This document shows, one piece after another, positions 26,901 to 39,009 of a stretch of 64,000 bases of DNA. The stretch comes from Paramecium octaurelia (taxonomy: Eukaryota > Ciliophora > Oligohymenophorea > Peniculida > Parameciidae): NCBI GenBank assembly GCA_905182995.1, contig CAJJDP010000026.1:4442-68441 (forward strand). The letters are read 5' to 3'. The number at the start of each line of letters is the position of its first letter. The first letter of the stretch is position 1. The position numbers and the translations under genes are program-made. A model generated the notes under the pieces. That model did not search any database and was not told the origin of the DNA. It saw only the letters and a list, made by a program, of their open reading frames with translations.

Positions 26901-29900
26901 AAGAAACAAGAATTATAAATTTAGGAATTGAATTCTTAAATATAATAATAAATTTAATCATAGGATCTAGCCAATAAAGAGAAGATCAAGCTCTCATAAA
27001 TGTTGAATGAATAGTTGAATTCAATAACAGATTTGAATAAACAACTAGCAATTACTAATATCAAAAATGATTAGCAACTTGAAGAAACTAAGGCATAATT
27101 TAGTTCAGAATTGGTTGTAAGAGAAACAGAACTAATTAAGAATGTGATTTAGTAATCTTCAGAAACTCAGAAGTTACTGACTTAGATAGGTAATTTAATA
27201 GAATAATCAGATAAATTCAAATAAACTATTGAAAAACTGGAGTTGAAACTTGGAGAATCAGAATAAAAATATTAAATTCTTTCTGAATAATAAAAGGCTT
27301 AGGATATATAATCATTATAACAATTTTAAAATTAGATTGAATAATTAAATTAATTGTCTTAGCAACAAGAATTCAAAATATCAAATCTATCAAATGAACT
27401 TAATGAAAAATCACTAGATTTATAGACTTAGCTTCTACATAATCAAATTAAAGAATAAGATCTAAATAATTAGCAAGTGTAGATAAATAATTTGAATAAG
27501 TAGATAACAAATTTTGAAAATTTGAATAATGAGTTAAAATAATAAATTTAGAGTTTGGATTAAAGAGTATAAAATGATCAGCATTAGATATAGAATTTAG
27601 AATAAATAATAAATGAATAGGAATAAAAGAAATAGTTGCAAGAATCCAAGATTAATGAAATACAATCATTATTGAATAAAGAATAGGAAAGATGTTCCAA
27701 ATTAAGAGATGATTTGACAGAAAGATCCAATCTAATTGATTAATAGGTGAATGAAATTAAATAAATGAAAATTGAGAATAATCGTTTAAATGATCTCAAA
27801 CTTGAGTTAGAGAAGAATTTAGAGGCTAAAGAAATTATAATAACAAATAATACTGATATTATTAATGATTTAGATTAAACGATTAAAAAAAAAAACTTAG
27901 AATTAAATGAAAAGGAAAATAAGCTTTTGTAACAAAGTAAGGAGATGGAAAAAATAAACAATAAGATACAATAATTGCAATCACAAAATACTATGCTTGA
28001 GAGTTAAATTCAAGAAAAGACATAGAGCGTTTAGTAAATTTAACAAGAATTAAGTACTTTGCAACATTCACATCACGAATTAGAGTAAAATAATAAGAAA
28101 TTTTAATTGTAAATTAATCAAGATGCACAGAACTACAGTTAATTAAATCAGAAATATCATGAATCTTAAGAGAGAATAACTACTTTGAATAACGAGATAC
28201 TAGAATTGAAAAAAAACAATAAAGAATTAGTTGAAAATCAAGTTTAAATCACGAATAAAAATGAAGCAAATTAAGCATAAAATAAACTTATAGCATCTTT
28301 ATAAGAGTAGATAAATCATCTAGAATAGAAAATATAATAACTAGAAAGTGATCTGAAAGTGAAGGAAGATCAAATGACACATTCTATATAAGAAAGTTAA
28401 GCCTAAGAATAAAAGTTGTTGTAATAAAATAATTAACTGAGTTAAGATCATGATGAGTTGATGGCATAATAAAAGACAGACTACGAGAAAATTAAAGAAC
28501 AGAATAATCAATTATCTTTATCGGCTAATTCTTAATAGTTAGAGATATAACAATTAAAATTAGAATTATAATAAGAAATTGAAAGTAAATCAGAATTGAA
28601 TACGAAAAAAATAGAGCTAGATAATAAGGTAGCACTTTTGAATGAAAATTTAGCATAAAAAGAATAATCACAATAGCAATTAGATTAATAATTAAAGGAC
28701 TCAGAAGCCCTGCTATCAAAAGAACAAAAAAGGTTGAATATTTAAATTGAAAATTTAAATTCATAAATTTCGGCTTTGAGGAAGCAACTAGAGCAATAGA
28801 AGGAAACCTTAGTTTAGAAAGAGATAGATATAGCCGGTTATAGTAAGAGGGAAAATGAAGCCATGAAATTGTTCGCAGATAAAGATGGTGAAATTTTAGC
28901 ATTGTAAAATGAAATTGAGGCCTTAAAAGACTAGGAGAACAGTATTTAAAGTCGAAAGGATAATGAAGGAATTAAACATCTATCATAAAAGGATACGGAG
29001 ATTTAGAATTTAAAAAGTGAACTTGAAAATATGAGAAATCAAAATTCTATAAGAGAAAATGAGCACTTCAAATTAATTGAAGAAAAAAATCAAGAAATAT
29101 CATAGTTAAAGAGTTAAAATTCTGTTTTAACGAATGCAGTTGAAACAAAATAAATTGAGATTACTAAATTATAGACTGATTCAAATCAAAGTTAATTCGT
29201 ATTAAATGAAATAAAGGCATTATTTAATTAAGATAATATATTAGACTATTTAAGATAATTTAAATCTCAACATGAGAAGTAATGTGAGAGAAAGTTTACT
29301 TATTATTAATGTTTATAGTCTTTAATGGATGAGTATCTAAGAAATTAATAGGCTGTATTTTATGCTTAGAATTATGTAATAAATTGACATCATTTTTAGC
29401 TTAAATTATCCCAATAGGAGCAGAACAGTTTGTTGGCATACCAAAAGGATATTTAATTAATGAAGGCTAAGTTGCCAATAAAAACAGCTTTGAGTAATAT
29501 CAAAGAAGAGAAAAATGAAGATTTAAGTTTTTCATCGAATGAACATTAGGTGGAAATCAATGAGAATGACATCAGTGGGTTTATTGGTGATATTGATATA
29601 TCTGCTATTGTGAATAACGATAAAAATAAGAAAGAAGTAAGTGACATTAATTATTCTTTAGAATTCAACTTCAAATAAGTAATAACTTTCACATACTGAA
29701 GAAGTTAATATTTTGAAATCAAAATTAGAGGCAGCCAATGATGAAAATGTGAAAATTATTGCCAAGTTTTAAACTTTGTTAGAAAGAATAGCTGCAAAGG
29801 AAGAATAGATGTTGCAATTAAATAATTTGGCCAGAGATGTAATTATTAAGATGTATCATAGTACAAACATAAGATGATGGCTATGCAAAAGACTGCTGTT

Positions 29901-30128
29901 GATCCTCAAGCTATTCATGCTAAGGCTCATTTACGAGATTGTTTGAAGAAGTTTTTAACAGCTTGTGGGCCCAAAAACTTAAATTATGATTTAGCAGAGG
30001 CCATACTTAATACATTGTTTTAATTTTTGGAATTCTCAGAAAAAGAAAAGGAAGAAATTCTGGATGAATTAGCAGTAAAACCTGCTGATAAAAAGAAGGG
30101 GATTGTTTAGATATTGTTTAAGAAATGA
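23906..30128 (+). CDS. giant coiled-coil protein (about 2000 residues), possibly golgin-like
   Basis: ATG 23906, TGA 30126-30128. A Ser/Pro-rich head (SPQPGISSPQPLRQ, SPGIYGPRN) is followed by about 1850 residues of Lys/Glu/Gln/Leu/Asn heptads with few Gly or Pro. Splicing at introns such as 25135-25157, 25271-25299, about 29637 and about 29839 keeps the heptad frame, which supports a single gene. The C-terminal 90 residues change character (HLRDCLKKFLTACG, LNTLFQFLEFSEKEKEEILD) and resemble, in layout only, the GRIP-type helices at the end of golgins that dock to the Golgi; this is a weak resemblance. It may instead be a basal body or cortical scaffold. I checked the frame in parts, not codon by codon, so internal introns may be missed. 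Confidence 0.75.
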
Positions 30129-30204
30129 TTTCATATAATTAATATAGTAAATATTAAGAATGTTTATCGACCTTGATAATTTCGAGTAACACAAATAAAC
30201 AATA

Positions 30205-31778
30205 ATGGAGCAGATAAAGCATTGCCATTTTCTAGGCTTTGATCTTGAGTTAACTGGAATCAAAGGGGATTATTAGGACACATTTGAAGAATTACCCTTC
30301 GAAAGATATTTAAAGGTATTTTTAATGACAAATAGGCTCGAAAAGTAAGTATGAAATATAATATCATTCAATTTGGGTTGTGCATATTCATTAAATCATA
30401 AAAAGGGTATGAGGCGTATCCCTATACATTCTATTTATTCCCTTAGGAGTAGAAAATAATATAATTATTAGTTTAGATGACTTCGTGGGTTTGTAAGTAG
30501 GGGCAATATTTTTTAATAGTGAACACGGCATGGATTGGAATAGGTGGATTAATAAGGGAATTGGCTATTTAAATAGGGCACAATATTAAAAGCTGTAGGA
30601 GGATTATAACAAGGACTTCCAATAATTGGATTAGGAGGAATTGAAGACTCAATTTGAAAAAATCTTAGATGATGTCAAGGCAGCAGATAAGAAAACCGTA
30701 AGACATAGAATTTATACGATAGATCCAAGATTTAATTGATAAACTTGAAAAATTCAATAAATCAGAGGATAAATAGACAACGATAGAAACAACCAACGGG
30801 TATCAAAGAAAAGTCATATATACTTATTTGGAGGCTTATTAGAAGAATATGTTTGGAGAGTCTTTGTTAAAAGGAGAGATGAAAATCACAAAATTAACAA
30901 ATGCGGAGAGATAGGCTAAGGATGATGAAAGATAAAAGTTTAAAGCAGATAGATTTCAAACAAAAACAGGATTCTATTAGATTTGGGAATGTATTTTGAA
31001 TTCCAAAAAGTATTTGGTAGGACACAATTGCTTTGCAGATGTCATGTTTTGTTATAGTCATTTTGTATAATGTCCTCCAATATCTTGGGAAGAATTTAAG
31101 GAAGATATTGCTAGGAATTGGCCCCCTATCTATGATACTAAATATATCATTCAATCGGCTTAACCATTAGAGAAAATTAGAGGGAAATTAGAAACTTCAA
31201 CGTCTATTGAAAATTTAGCAGAATTTATCAAAAGTAATACGGATTATATTTAAATTGATGTGGAATTAGATCAAAATTTATATCATACAGCTGGGTTTGA
31301 TGCTTATATGACTGGATTCATATTTATAAATTTGACGAAAGACTTTACACAACAAGAATTATAAAATTAAAAGAGTAAATTAAATTAGTTTAAAAGCAAT
31401 TACAGTATTAATTTGAACACTGCTGAAGATATTAAATTAAATTAAAAATATATCATTTACATTAAGTTTCCAGAGGAAGATCGAAGAAACGTATAAATAT
31501 AAAAGAATTAAAGATAATAATTTTAAAAGTCTGCTTTTGATAACATTATCAATAATTTGAAATAATCATACGAATTATCAGCTTTTAGGATGATCCATTA
31601 TAAATATATTTATATTGAATTTAATTAAGAACAAAATCTTAAGTAGATTCAAAATAAGTTATCTAAGGTGCCTGAATTTTAGGAATGTTAAATGTTTAAT
31701 GAAAAATAATACGAAAAAGATAGAAGAGAATTTAAGGAAAAAGAAGCAAAGTTAGAAAAGTTTGATAAAAGACAATGA
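30205..31778 (+). CDS. PARN: PARN-like poly(A)-specific 3' exoribonuclease (DEDDh)
   Basis: ATG 30205, TGA 31776-31778, about 500 residues after several short introns. The exonuclease residues are all visible: Asp and Glu in GFDLELTGI, Asp in VGHNCFADVMFCYSHF, and His...Asp in YHTAGFDAYMTGF, spaced as in PARN and other CAF1-family DEDDh nucleases. FGLCIF and the cue LPFERYLK near the start are also PARN-like. PARN removes poly(A) tails from mRNAs and trims snoRNAs and other small RNAs. Human PARN carries an R3H domain inserted in the nuclease fold and a C-terminal RRM; I see no clear R3H signature, and the C-terminal region (FRMIHYKYIYIEFNQEQ) might be a diverged RRM. It lies 76 bp downstream of the coiled-coil gene on the same strand. 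Confidence 0.85.
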
Positions 31779-31867
31779 GTATCAATCATTAAGAAATTAT
31801 TTGAATATAAAATTAATAATCAAGATTACATAACCCATTAATTTTGGCAGTCAAATTGTATCCGTCT

Positions 31868-33074
31868 TCAATTTGTGATATTTTCTTCATTAGAAATAAG
31901 TAGCGACCTACAAATTGGGCATTTATTACTTCCCTTCTACAACCATAAATCTATACATTAGTTATGAAATGAATGGCTATAGATAATTGATAAATCTTAC
32001 TTGCATACAGTTGATAGATACTAAGCAGAATTGAGAAAGGCTAAGCAAATGCTACATTCTTCTTCTGAGTTGATTTACTAAGGGCTAGGCTAATTAATAG
32101 AAGTATTTTATGTTTTTTTTTTCCAAACTCCTTTACAAACTGCTACAACTAATAAGCAACAAAAGAATATAATAATGTATATTGGAATTTAATTAGAAGC
32201 TCTATCTTAAACTTTTTTCTCCTTTAGCCTACCCCAAGGAATAAACAAGACCTCTAAATCTTACAAGAAAATATTTGGATTAATAGGTTTAATTCCAAAT
32301 TTTATCTTTTAATACATGTCCATTGTCTCATGCACTAGGATATTAAATTGTAATTCTTTGTTTTTAGAAACTTCATACAAATCACATAAATCTGTGTTAA
32401 AATTACTTGAAATTTGAAAATATATTTTTAGCCTTCATAAAATAGATTTATGGGAAATGACATTAAAGCAAAATCATTTCCTCTAGTGAAATTTGGTTAA
32501 AATAAATCTGAATCTTTCATTTCTGTAGCAAAGTATTTGCAATCTAATCCTATATATCCTTATTCACAATAACATTTATAGTTCTAAAATAGTTTTAATA
32601 ATACATAACAATATCCTTATTTATTGCATTTGTTTTAGCATCCATCAAACATCCAACTTGGATCTTTTTAATTACAATCTTGTAGGTTCTACCCTCAATG
32701 TTGCTGATAGTTGTAATATATGTGTAGCCAGAAGCTGATTAGATTACGAGAAATCTCTCTAGCCTGTTTTCATAGAGGCTGCGGAATATTTAAAAAAAAT
32801 AGATACTTGGTCAAATCAATATTCTCTCCATCTTTGAGATTCGAAGAAAAAGGGCTTGATATTGGCTGATACTTGTTAGCTAACAACATAAAATCTTGAT
32901 TTTTCTCATCAAGACTTACGTCAATTGTGTAAAATACTTTTACTATTCTATTTAGGTAATTCTATATGTATTATTGGGTGAACTTTGAAACTCACCTTCC
33001 CATTTTGATTGAATAAACTTAACTTCAATTATTTGGGAAACACAGTAGGATAATAGTGAAATTAATATGAACAT
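31868..33074 (-). CDS. type I membrane protein with EGF-like and RING-H2 domains (copy B)
   Basis: ATG 33074, TGA 31870-31868. A signal peptide (MFILISLLSYCVSQ) leads an extracellular region with an EGF-like cysteine cluster (CYCEQGYIGLDCKYF). A single transmembrane helix (IYIIIFFCCLLVVAVC) is followed by a short basic stretch and a cytoplasmic RING-H2 finger: CSICL ... VCNHSFHNQCIDLWL ... CPICRS, ending SNEENITN. An intron (gtaagatttatcaattatctatag) splits the RING at the Cys-Asn-His. RING-H2 fingers act as E3 ubiquitin ligases, so this is likely a membrane E3 with a lumenal or surface sensor domain. It is a tandem paralogue of the next gene upstream (33201-34656). This architecture resembles PA-TM-RING proteins but with EGF modules in place of the PA domain. 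Confidence 0.8.
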
Positions 33075-33200
33075 CCTTATATGATAAATTTATTAATAAA
33101 TTTACTTAAGATTTAAGAAGAATTAATTTCTAAGTTATCTTCGAATGGCATAATAATAATAATAAAATAAATTGATTATAAATTATTGAATACGGATGCA

Positions 33201-34656
33201 TCAAAAAATTTCATTTAGATTCATAGGTTATCTACAATAAGGGCAATCGCTTTAGTGATCCTTTTTTGATGATATTTGTTTTTAACACCATTCTACGATG
33301 CAATTTCTGTGGAATACATGACTAACTTTAATAATTGTATATACCCGCATCTAATCTTGATTGTCTGATTATTATAATGATTGAGTGACATCAAGCAGAT
33401 AATACATTTATCGTTATCATCATTATTATTATCATCCTTCTACCAAAGAAACTAGGAAACTGGAAATTTTTATTGAGGATATTATTATTATATAGGATTA
33501 TGAAAAGCTACCATTCTATTTTACTAAGAAAAAGGGTCTTAAGCATTTCCATTTCTAGTCTATTAAGAAAATGGATCTTATGCAACCTAGGCAGCTTGAC
33601 TTGTATAGGTCCTCTTCCTTCTTAATAGACATCCTATAATGATAAAACACAGTATCGACCCAAAAACGGTTGGGATGATGATATATAGTAATTTATTACT
33701 ATAATCAGTTGAATCATCATCATCATTTGATTCAGAGAAATAGTTACATTTAATTGATAAATGAGGAGTTTCATAAATAGAATATTATTTGGAGACAGCA
33801 AGATATAGAATTTACTATGAAGCTGCCAAAGTTTGTGGTACATAAGTTTAAATAGTACTAGACCCATCAGTAATGTAAAATAAGTAAGTATAATTGCTAT
33901 TTAAAGAATCTTCTGGTCCCAAAAGAGCTTTAGTCTTATAAATAATAATAGTTAAGCAATCGTCACAATCAGTCTATATATCAATAATAACGATAAGTAC
34001 TTCGAATTCCAGCTTCAATTTTTATCCAATTAAATAAGAGAGATCAATTGAGAAGAACTTAATTGTTTCGTCAACCAGAAAATCTACATCTCTCTCAGAG
34101 CCTGACGGTAATTCCACTGCTGATTGATGACAATCATTCCCAATGAATGAACTCTGGCAAAAACAACCGTCACTCTAAAGTCACAATAATTTCTACTTTG
34201 CAAACACCACCATAATTACATTCATTGTCACATTAATCTTCATTATTACCAGTGATTGTAATCTAATATTAATTATATATATTATCAGCTGTAGTTGTTA
34301 TATATATTGTTCCAAGTTTTCCCTTCAACTTTAGGAATCTAGTTCCTCTATTTTCAAGTTGACTAAAATCAATTTCATTCTAACCTTATTCTGTCAATCT
34401 TTTCTCCTTATTTATACTAAGAAATCAAATTGATATTCGGTCTAATTTTATAATCTGCCATCAATAAAAAAGTAGGATCCTTAGAGAATAACTCGATCTT
34501 AACGTAACAATACTCCTCCTTTAGAGAAGTTACTTTAAAAGTAATTGGGCTTGATGTATTAAAAAGAGTTGTCCAATAGTCATTTTCACTAAAGTCCACT
34601 AAAATTTGACTTTTAGCGAAGTTCATAACCAAGATGATGCTCAACACATAGAACAT
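33201..34656 (-). CDS. type I membrane protein with EGF-like and RING-H2 domains (copy A)
   Basis: ATG 34656, TGA 33203-33201. Signal peptide MFYVLSIILVMNFAKS, then a beta-rich ectodomain with an EGF-like module (CDNECNYGGVC ... GCFCQSSFIGNDC), split by an intron. A second ectodomain segment follows (FEVLIVIIDIQTDCDDC) and a transmembrane segment near 33600-33680. The C-terminus is a RING-H2: CIICLMSLN ... RCGHVFHRNCIVEWC ... DCPYCRQP. A 23-nt intron (gtatatacaattattaaagttag) must be removed to rebuild Cys-Gly-His. Same order of modules as copy B 127 bp downstream, so the pair arose by tandem duplication. Probable membrane-bound E3 ubiquitin ligase; the ligand or substrate is unknown. The extent of the transmembrane segment is approximate. 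Confidence 0.8.
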
Positions 34657-34698
34657 GGTATTAATTATTAAATATATAATACAAATGATTAGATTAAA

Positions 34699-35623
34699 TC
34701 ATAAAAATATTACAATGCAAGTTATATCATCTCTTAGAATGGAGAACTGCTTCCATCTATTAAATGCTTCCCTCACTATCCGTTCAGTGGCCAATTCAAC
34801 TTATTTATCTTTGTAATATGGCAGAATCAAACCCATAACTTCGTCATTAGATAGTTAATCCCAAACTCCATCGGAGGCAAGTACTATAAACTTGTGAGCC
34901 TTAGTTCTCCGAAATTCTAATATCTCTTTCCTATAATATAAACAGCGATACCTGGTTCTGCTATTACTCCTACTTTTGCTGCTATTTTATCCCCAAAACT
35001 TCTTGTCATTGCTAGTCCTGGAGTGTCTGAAAATGAGAGATACACTCTTTCTGGACCAGCAGGATGTCCTTCTAAAGTTTTCCTTTGAGATATCCTGCCA
35101 TCAGAGTTGATAATTCTAGCTCTTTCTTTTGCATTATTAGGCTTATGATCAACACTTATTTAAATGGCCATCCACGTATTGACTTTTTGACAAATAATTG
35201 CTCTTGAATCACCAACATTAGCACAAAATATCTATGGAATTAGATTGCACAATGTACTTGTTAGTCCTTTATCAATATTGATACTAGAGTGGATCCTGCC
35301 AAATTGGTATCTATATTGCTCTGATGTAGTTCTTTATTGATTTTTAAGAATGATCGAATTATAGCCTAATTGATACCCTCTGAATTTAAGGACATGTCTT
35401 TTAGATAGTTTCTTAGAATGACTAATTCTCATAAATAATACTTGGGATGTTTTTCTTTAGGTATTATGAGACTAGATGCCCATTTTAACCATGACCATCA
35501 CAAATAGCAAAGAATTAATAGCCATTACTATCATTATTATTCCTCATACAATCGACAAGCAATAAAACTGTCCTAGTTGATCTTGACTGAATGCTATTAA
35601 TCGCTCCCTGCTCTGGTTCTCAT
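34699..35623 (-). CDS. PP2C-family protein phosphatase
   Basis: ATG 35623, TGA 34701-34699, about 280 residues. PPM-family motifs appear in order: a GSDQQHSVKINQDSF start, metal-binding FAICDGHGQNGHLVS, NLAGSTLVSILI, FCANVGDSRAII, SVDHKPNNAKERARI, LAMTRSFGDKIA, FIVLASDGVWDQLSNDEV and final RDDITCIVI. The Asp residues that hold the two metal ions are present, so the enzyme is probably active. A 22-nt intron (gtatgaggaataataatgatag) lies just before the DGHG motif; others follow. PP2C enzymes dephosphorylate Ser/Thr and counter stress- and cAMP-dependent kinases. The ATG follows an in-frame TGA two codons upstream, which fixes the start. It is divergent from the small MYND ORF. Confidence 0.93.
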
Positions 35624-35741
35624 TGCAAATTTCAATTCATTTATTGCTGGGAGACTCTGGGATCTTAAGATTGGCGAACTAGTAGATTTCCTATACTTCT
35701 ATATTGATTGAGAATATTACATAATATTAATATATTATTTG

Positions 35742-35969
35742 ATGAACGTTTGCAGTTCACGATACTGTCAGTATAATTTGGCTGGCACCTAAATGGTTCC
35801 AATTCCAAAATATAGGGTTTATTGTCCCTTCTGTAAACATGCCTATTATTGTTCTCAAAGATGTCGAGACATTGATTGGTAAATTGAGTTATTATGTAAG
35901 GACTTCTGGACACAAAAACCAATGTATACCCTAAAACATGTTAAATTCATAGGAAATAGCCTATAGTGA
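35742..35969 (+). CDS. small MYND-type zinc-finger protein
   Basis: An uninterrupted 75-residue frame from ATG 35742 to TGA 35967-35969, with an in-frame TGA upstream. The cysteines follow the MYND pattern: CSSRYC, then YCPFCKHAYYCSQRCRDIDW, then a Cys six residues on (ELLC). The final histidine of a classical MYND is not seen; Gln or Cys may replace it. MYND fingers bind proline-rich peptides or support SET-domain and adaptor proteins; as a stand-alone domain it could be an adaptor. The opposite strand is also open (35632-35922) but shows no motif. Its end overlaps the upstream candidate start of the kinase by 32 bp, so either this ORF is a relic of a longer gene or the kinase starts at 35992. 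Confidence 0.5.
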
Positions 35970-37179
35970 CAAGGTGTCAACTTTGAGACAAATGAAAAGA
36001 AGTCCGGAAGAGTTTGAACTCATATATGATTATCCACAACTTGGCAAAGGCAGTTTTGGAGCTGTAAGGTTGGTGAAGGATAGAACCAATGGATAATTAC
36101 ATGCAATGAAGATAGTACCTTTGATTATCAATTGTAGATGAACAAGAAAGAGATTTTTGAGTACTGTTCGATTGAAAATCTTAAGCGAGAAATTCGAATA
36201 CAGAGGAAGTTGAATCATCCCAATATTACTTAACTATTCCATTATTTCGAGGACAAAGACAAAGTGTACCTCATCTTGGAGTATGCAGAACATGGATCCC
36301 TATTCCAACTATTAAAGAGGAGAGGAAAATTGAATGAAATCGAGGCTCTTAAATTCTTTAAGTAAACTTGTTTAGGAATTGATTATTTGCATCAACAAAA
36401 TATAATTCATAGAGACCTCAAAGTAACTCATTATTTTTCATATGTAGCCTGAAAATATATTATTGGATATCACTGACACTGTCAAGATTTGCGATTTCGG
36501 ATGGTCAGCTGAAAATTTGGGTTCAAAAAAGAGAAGCACTTTCTGCGGAACAATAGATTACATGGCCCCTGAGATGATTGAAGATAGACCTCATGATCAC
36601 ACTCTGGACATCTGGTGTTTAGGAATTCTACTCTACGAATTACTACATGGAGAAGCACCTTTCAAAGGGAAAAATGACATTGAAAAATGCAACAATATTG
36701 TTAAAATCAATTACTAAATACTGGATAATAGTTTGAGTTCGGATGTTAAGGATCTCATAACGAGTCTTATCAAGTATCAATAAAAAGATAGATTAACTAT
36801 GAAATAGATTTTGAATCACAGATGGCTCAACAAAAATGAATTCGAATTGGAAAAGATACCGAACCAATAAAATAGAGTCAGAGTCAACGGAAATACTATG
36901 CATTCAGAAAATCAGTATTTCTCTAAATCTACTGCTTCTTCCCAACAATCTTTTATAAGGTAAAATGTAGCATTCTAATCTCAAACTGAAAATTCTGTTT
37001 AAGATTACAAATAACAATATCGTCGTAGTAGACATTCAGAATCTTAAAAAAAAGAGATCAGATCATAAACAGTAAAATAAAGAAATGAAACATTCATGCA
37101 GAAATTATTAGTTGCCTTAGGTTGTGTTAAAAGAGAGTCGTATGTTGATACAAGTTGTTTAGATACTTAAAAATAATGA
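35938..37179 (+). CDS. Aurora-like Ser/Thr protein kinase
   Basis: ATG 35938 (or, more likely if the MYND ORF is real, the in-frame ATG 35992, MKRSPEEFELIYDY), TGA 37177-37179. Kinase motifs: LGKGSFGAVRLV, LHAMKI lysine followed by a 23-nt intron, HRDLKPEN split by a 25-nt intron after HRDLK, KICDFGWSAEN, and CGTIDYMAPEMI; WCLGILLYELLHGEAPFKG completes the C-lobe. DFGWS and the T-loop arrangement are typical of Aurora kinases, regulators of the spindle, centrosome and, in ciliates and algae, cilia disassembly. Aurora relatives carry TT in CGTTDYLPPE; here it is TI, so the affiliation is likely but not certain. A Ser/Gln-rich tail of about 110 residues follows the domain. Confidence 0.9.
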
Positions 37180-37190
37180 TATATAATTAA

Positions 37191-37746
37191 TCATATCTGA
37201 AATGTCAGTTCCCCATCTAGGATTACTACACAAAGATGCAAGTCCTCTAGGTTGTGATGTTCTGTTTTAAACTCGACTTTTCTCTCTGGTTTCTTGACAT
37301 CTACTATTTTCAATATTCTTTTCTCCAAATCGAATGAAACTTCCTCTTCCTCATTTGGATGTAAAACAAACCCTCCTTCATTATAATTGCTCTCTAAATC
37401 CCAATGACTAAACAAGACTTTAATTAATTATACACTTACATGAATTATAGCTACTCACTGAATAAAGCAGATATGTGCCATGTCCAACAAATGACTTATC
37501 CTAGAATATCATTCCTCTTTCCTAGCGAATTCTCTTATCGCATAAACCGATCATGAAATTAGACATGTTATTTGGACCTTAAGTAAATCTGATTCTATTT
37601 ACTTTTTAAACATTATCTTCTAAGTATGCCAGCTTAGGTTCTAATAAGCTAATAATTCAATCTTTACATTCATCATTATTTCTAAGGATATTCTCTTTCT
37701 CATTTTTTTACAAATCACTCCACTTTAATTGAACTTAGGCTTACAT
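37191..37746 (-). CDS. protein with GHGxYLLY-type (SPRY-like) domain
   Basis: TGA 37193-37191. Start chosen at ATG 37746 (MQAQVQLKWSDLQKNEKENI); an ATG at 37785 is in the same frame but its ATGA overlaps the stop of the PG-rich gene, so it is less likely. A 22-nt intron (gtaagtgtataattaattaaag) restores the frame. After a short coiled segment, the domain reads IRFTQGPNNMSNFMIGLCDK, then GHGTYLLYSVSSYNSF, HWDLESNYNEGGFVLHPNEE and EVSFDLEKRILKI, and ends ELTFQI. The same layout (IGLCD/ICVVD, GHGLYLLY, GFTFDQSDKI) occurs in the protein at 60031-61235, so the two share a domain that resembles SPRY in order of strands. It is truncated relative to that paralogue, lacking the N-terminal cysteine region. 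Function unknown. Confidence 0.6.
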
Positions 37747-37781
37747 TAATTTTAATAATATTAGTATCAATATAGAATTAG

Positions 37782-38990
37782 TCATTAGTCAAAATCAAAT
37801 TAATTAAGATCTTTGAATTTAAAAAATTATCTCTTTGGAGTTATATGCTTACTGTATATCTTACCAAAAGGAATTATTTTAGAATACTCTCCAACTCCAG
37901 GTCCTTCTTTTGGTTTGAATGTCTCTCCTTTTCTTGAGGCTGGCATAAACCCCAACTTTGTATTCGGTTTGAACTTAGTATCAGCATACATAGCAGGACC
38001 TGGAGATCTGCTTACTTTTCTCGCATTTGGAGTTGATAATTCATCTAGGAATTCCTCTTTTCTTACTTATTTTGTAAAAGTTACTTTTAATTTACCGTAT
38101 TCCCTCATTCTATTATATGAATCACTGATATTTTATTATTGGCTTGTATGATTAGACTTGAATTTCGATCTTGTCGTTAAACTTCCATGAGAATCAAAAT
38201 TGCCTTTGGAAGAACTCATTTTTCCAATTTTATTAGATTACTTTGATTCATGTTAAGAGAAGCATTTTTTCAAAATTTTCGATTGCTCCTTTGATGAAGC
38301 TTTTGAATGTTTAGAAGAGGACCTATTTTGAATGAAACTTTCTTTTTAGTAGGTTCCCGGACCTGGAGTCTCGGTTTTCAAAACATAAGACCAAGTTCTT
38401 TTTGAATTATGCATTTTGACACCATGATTCAATGAATCATACTAGATTGAATAAGACCCAGGACCAGGACTCATATTATCCGTCCTGGCTCTTTTATGTA
38501 ATTATTTAAATTTAAAGCCTAGAGTGTTCAAAGTTGATTTAATAGGATATTGACCAGCTCCTGGAATTTTATTATCAAAGGTTTCCTTTCTGGAAGTCCT
38601 TGAAATAGATCCTCCAAGTCTACTATGAGGTTCGTCTATTGGTAGATATTGCCTAATTTTGTGTAAAAATACCCTGGCCCAGGACTTAGAGATGGCTTAT
38701 TTATGGGTTTATTTGAATTCGCAAATGAAACACCTTAACTTCTATAAGTATTAATTGTATAATGAAGTGGTCCTGGAATTAAGGCATCCTAAGCCAATAC
38801 CATCTTGCGCTAGCTGTATGATCCAAAATTCAGGGTCCCTCCCTTCTTCTCAGTCTTAAGGTCATAGTGGCCTGGTCCCATGCTAATTTAAGGCAACAAA
38901 AAGTGGGATTGAATTCTATGAATTAAGACATAGGTACTTCTTAGCAACACTGAATGAATAGGAGGGGGACGGATTAAAAGGGTAATTCAT
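37782..38990 (-). CDS. SHIPPO / sperm-tail PG-rich repeat protein (ciliary)
   Basis: ATG 38990, TGA 37784-37782, about 385 residues. An N-terminal 22-nt intron joins MNYPFNPSPSYSFSVAKK to the repeats. PG-rich repeats recur through the whole length: MGPGHYDLKT, IPGPLHYTINTYRS, SPGPGYFYTKL, IPGAGQYPIKSTLNTLGFKF, SPGPGSYSIQYDSLNHGVKM, TPGPGTY, SPGPAMYADTKFKP and EGPGVGEYSKII. These match the STPGR/SHIPPO motif of ODF3/CIMAP-type proteins, which lie along or inside axonemal microtubules. In a ciliate with thousands of cilia this is likely an axonemal or basal-body protein. The last codon overlaps an upstream candidate ATG of the next gene on the same strand, but the preferred downstream start leaves a 35-bp gap. 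Confidence 0.88.
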
Positions 38991-39009
38991 AAATTAATAT
39001 AATAATATA

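Noticed and set aside
31868..34656. One single long EGF/RING gene
   Set aside because: A RING with its own TGA at 33203-33201, followed by a fresh signal peptide at 33074, shows two tandem genes.
35632..35922. 96-codon minus-strand ORF upstream of the PP2C gene (starts MVFVSRSPY)
   Set aside because: No motif, while the plus strand of the same DNA carries a clear MYND cysteine pattern.
37813..38151. 112-codon plus-strand ORF (starts MNLKNYLFG)
   Set aside because: Antisense to the PG-rich repeat protein; the repeated Pro-Gly codons create the apparent hydrophobic frame.
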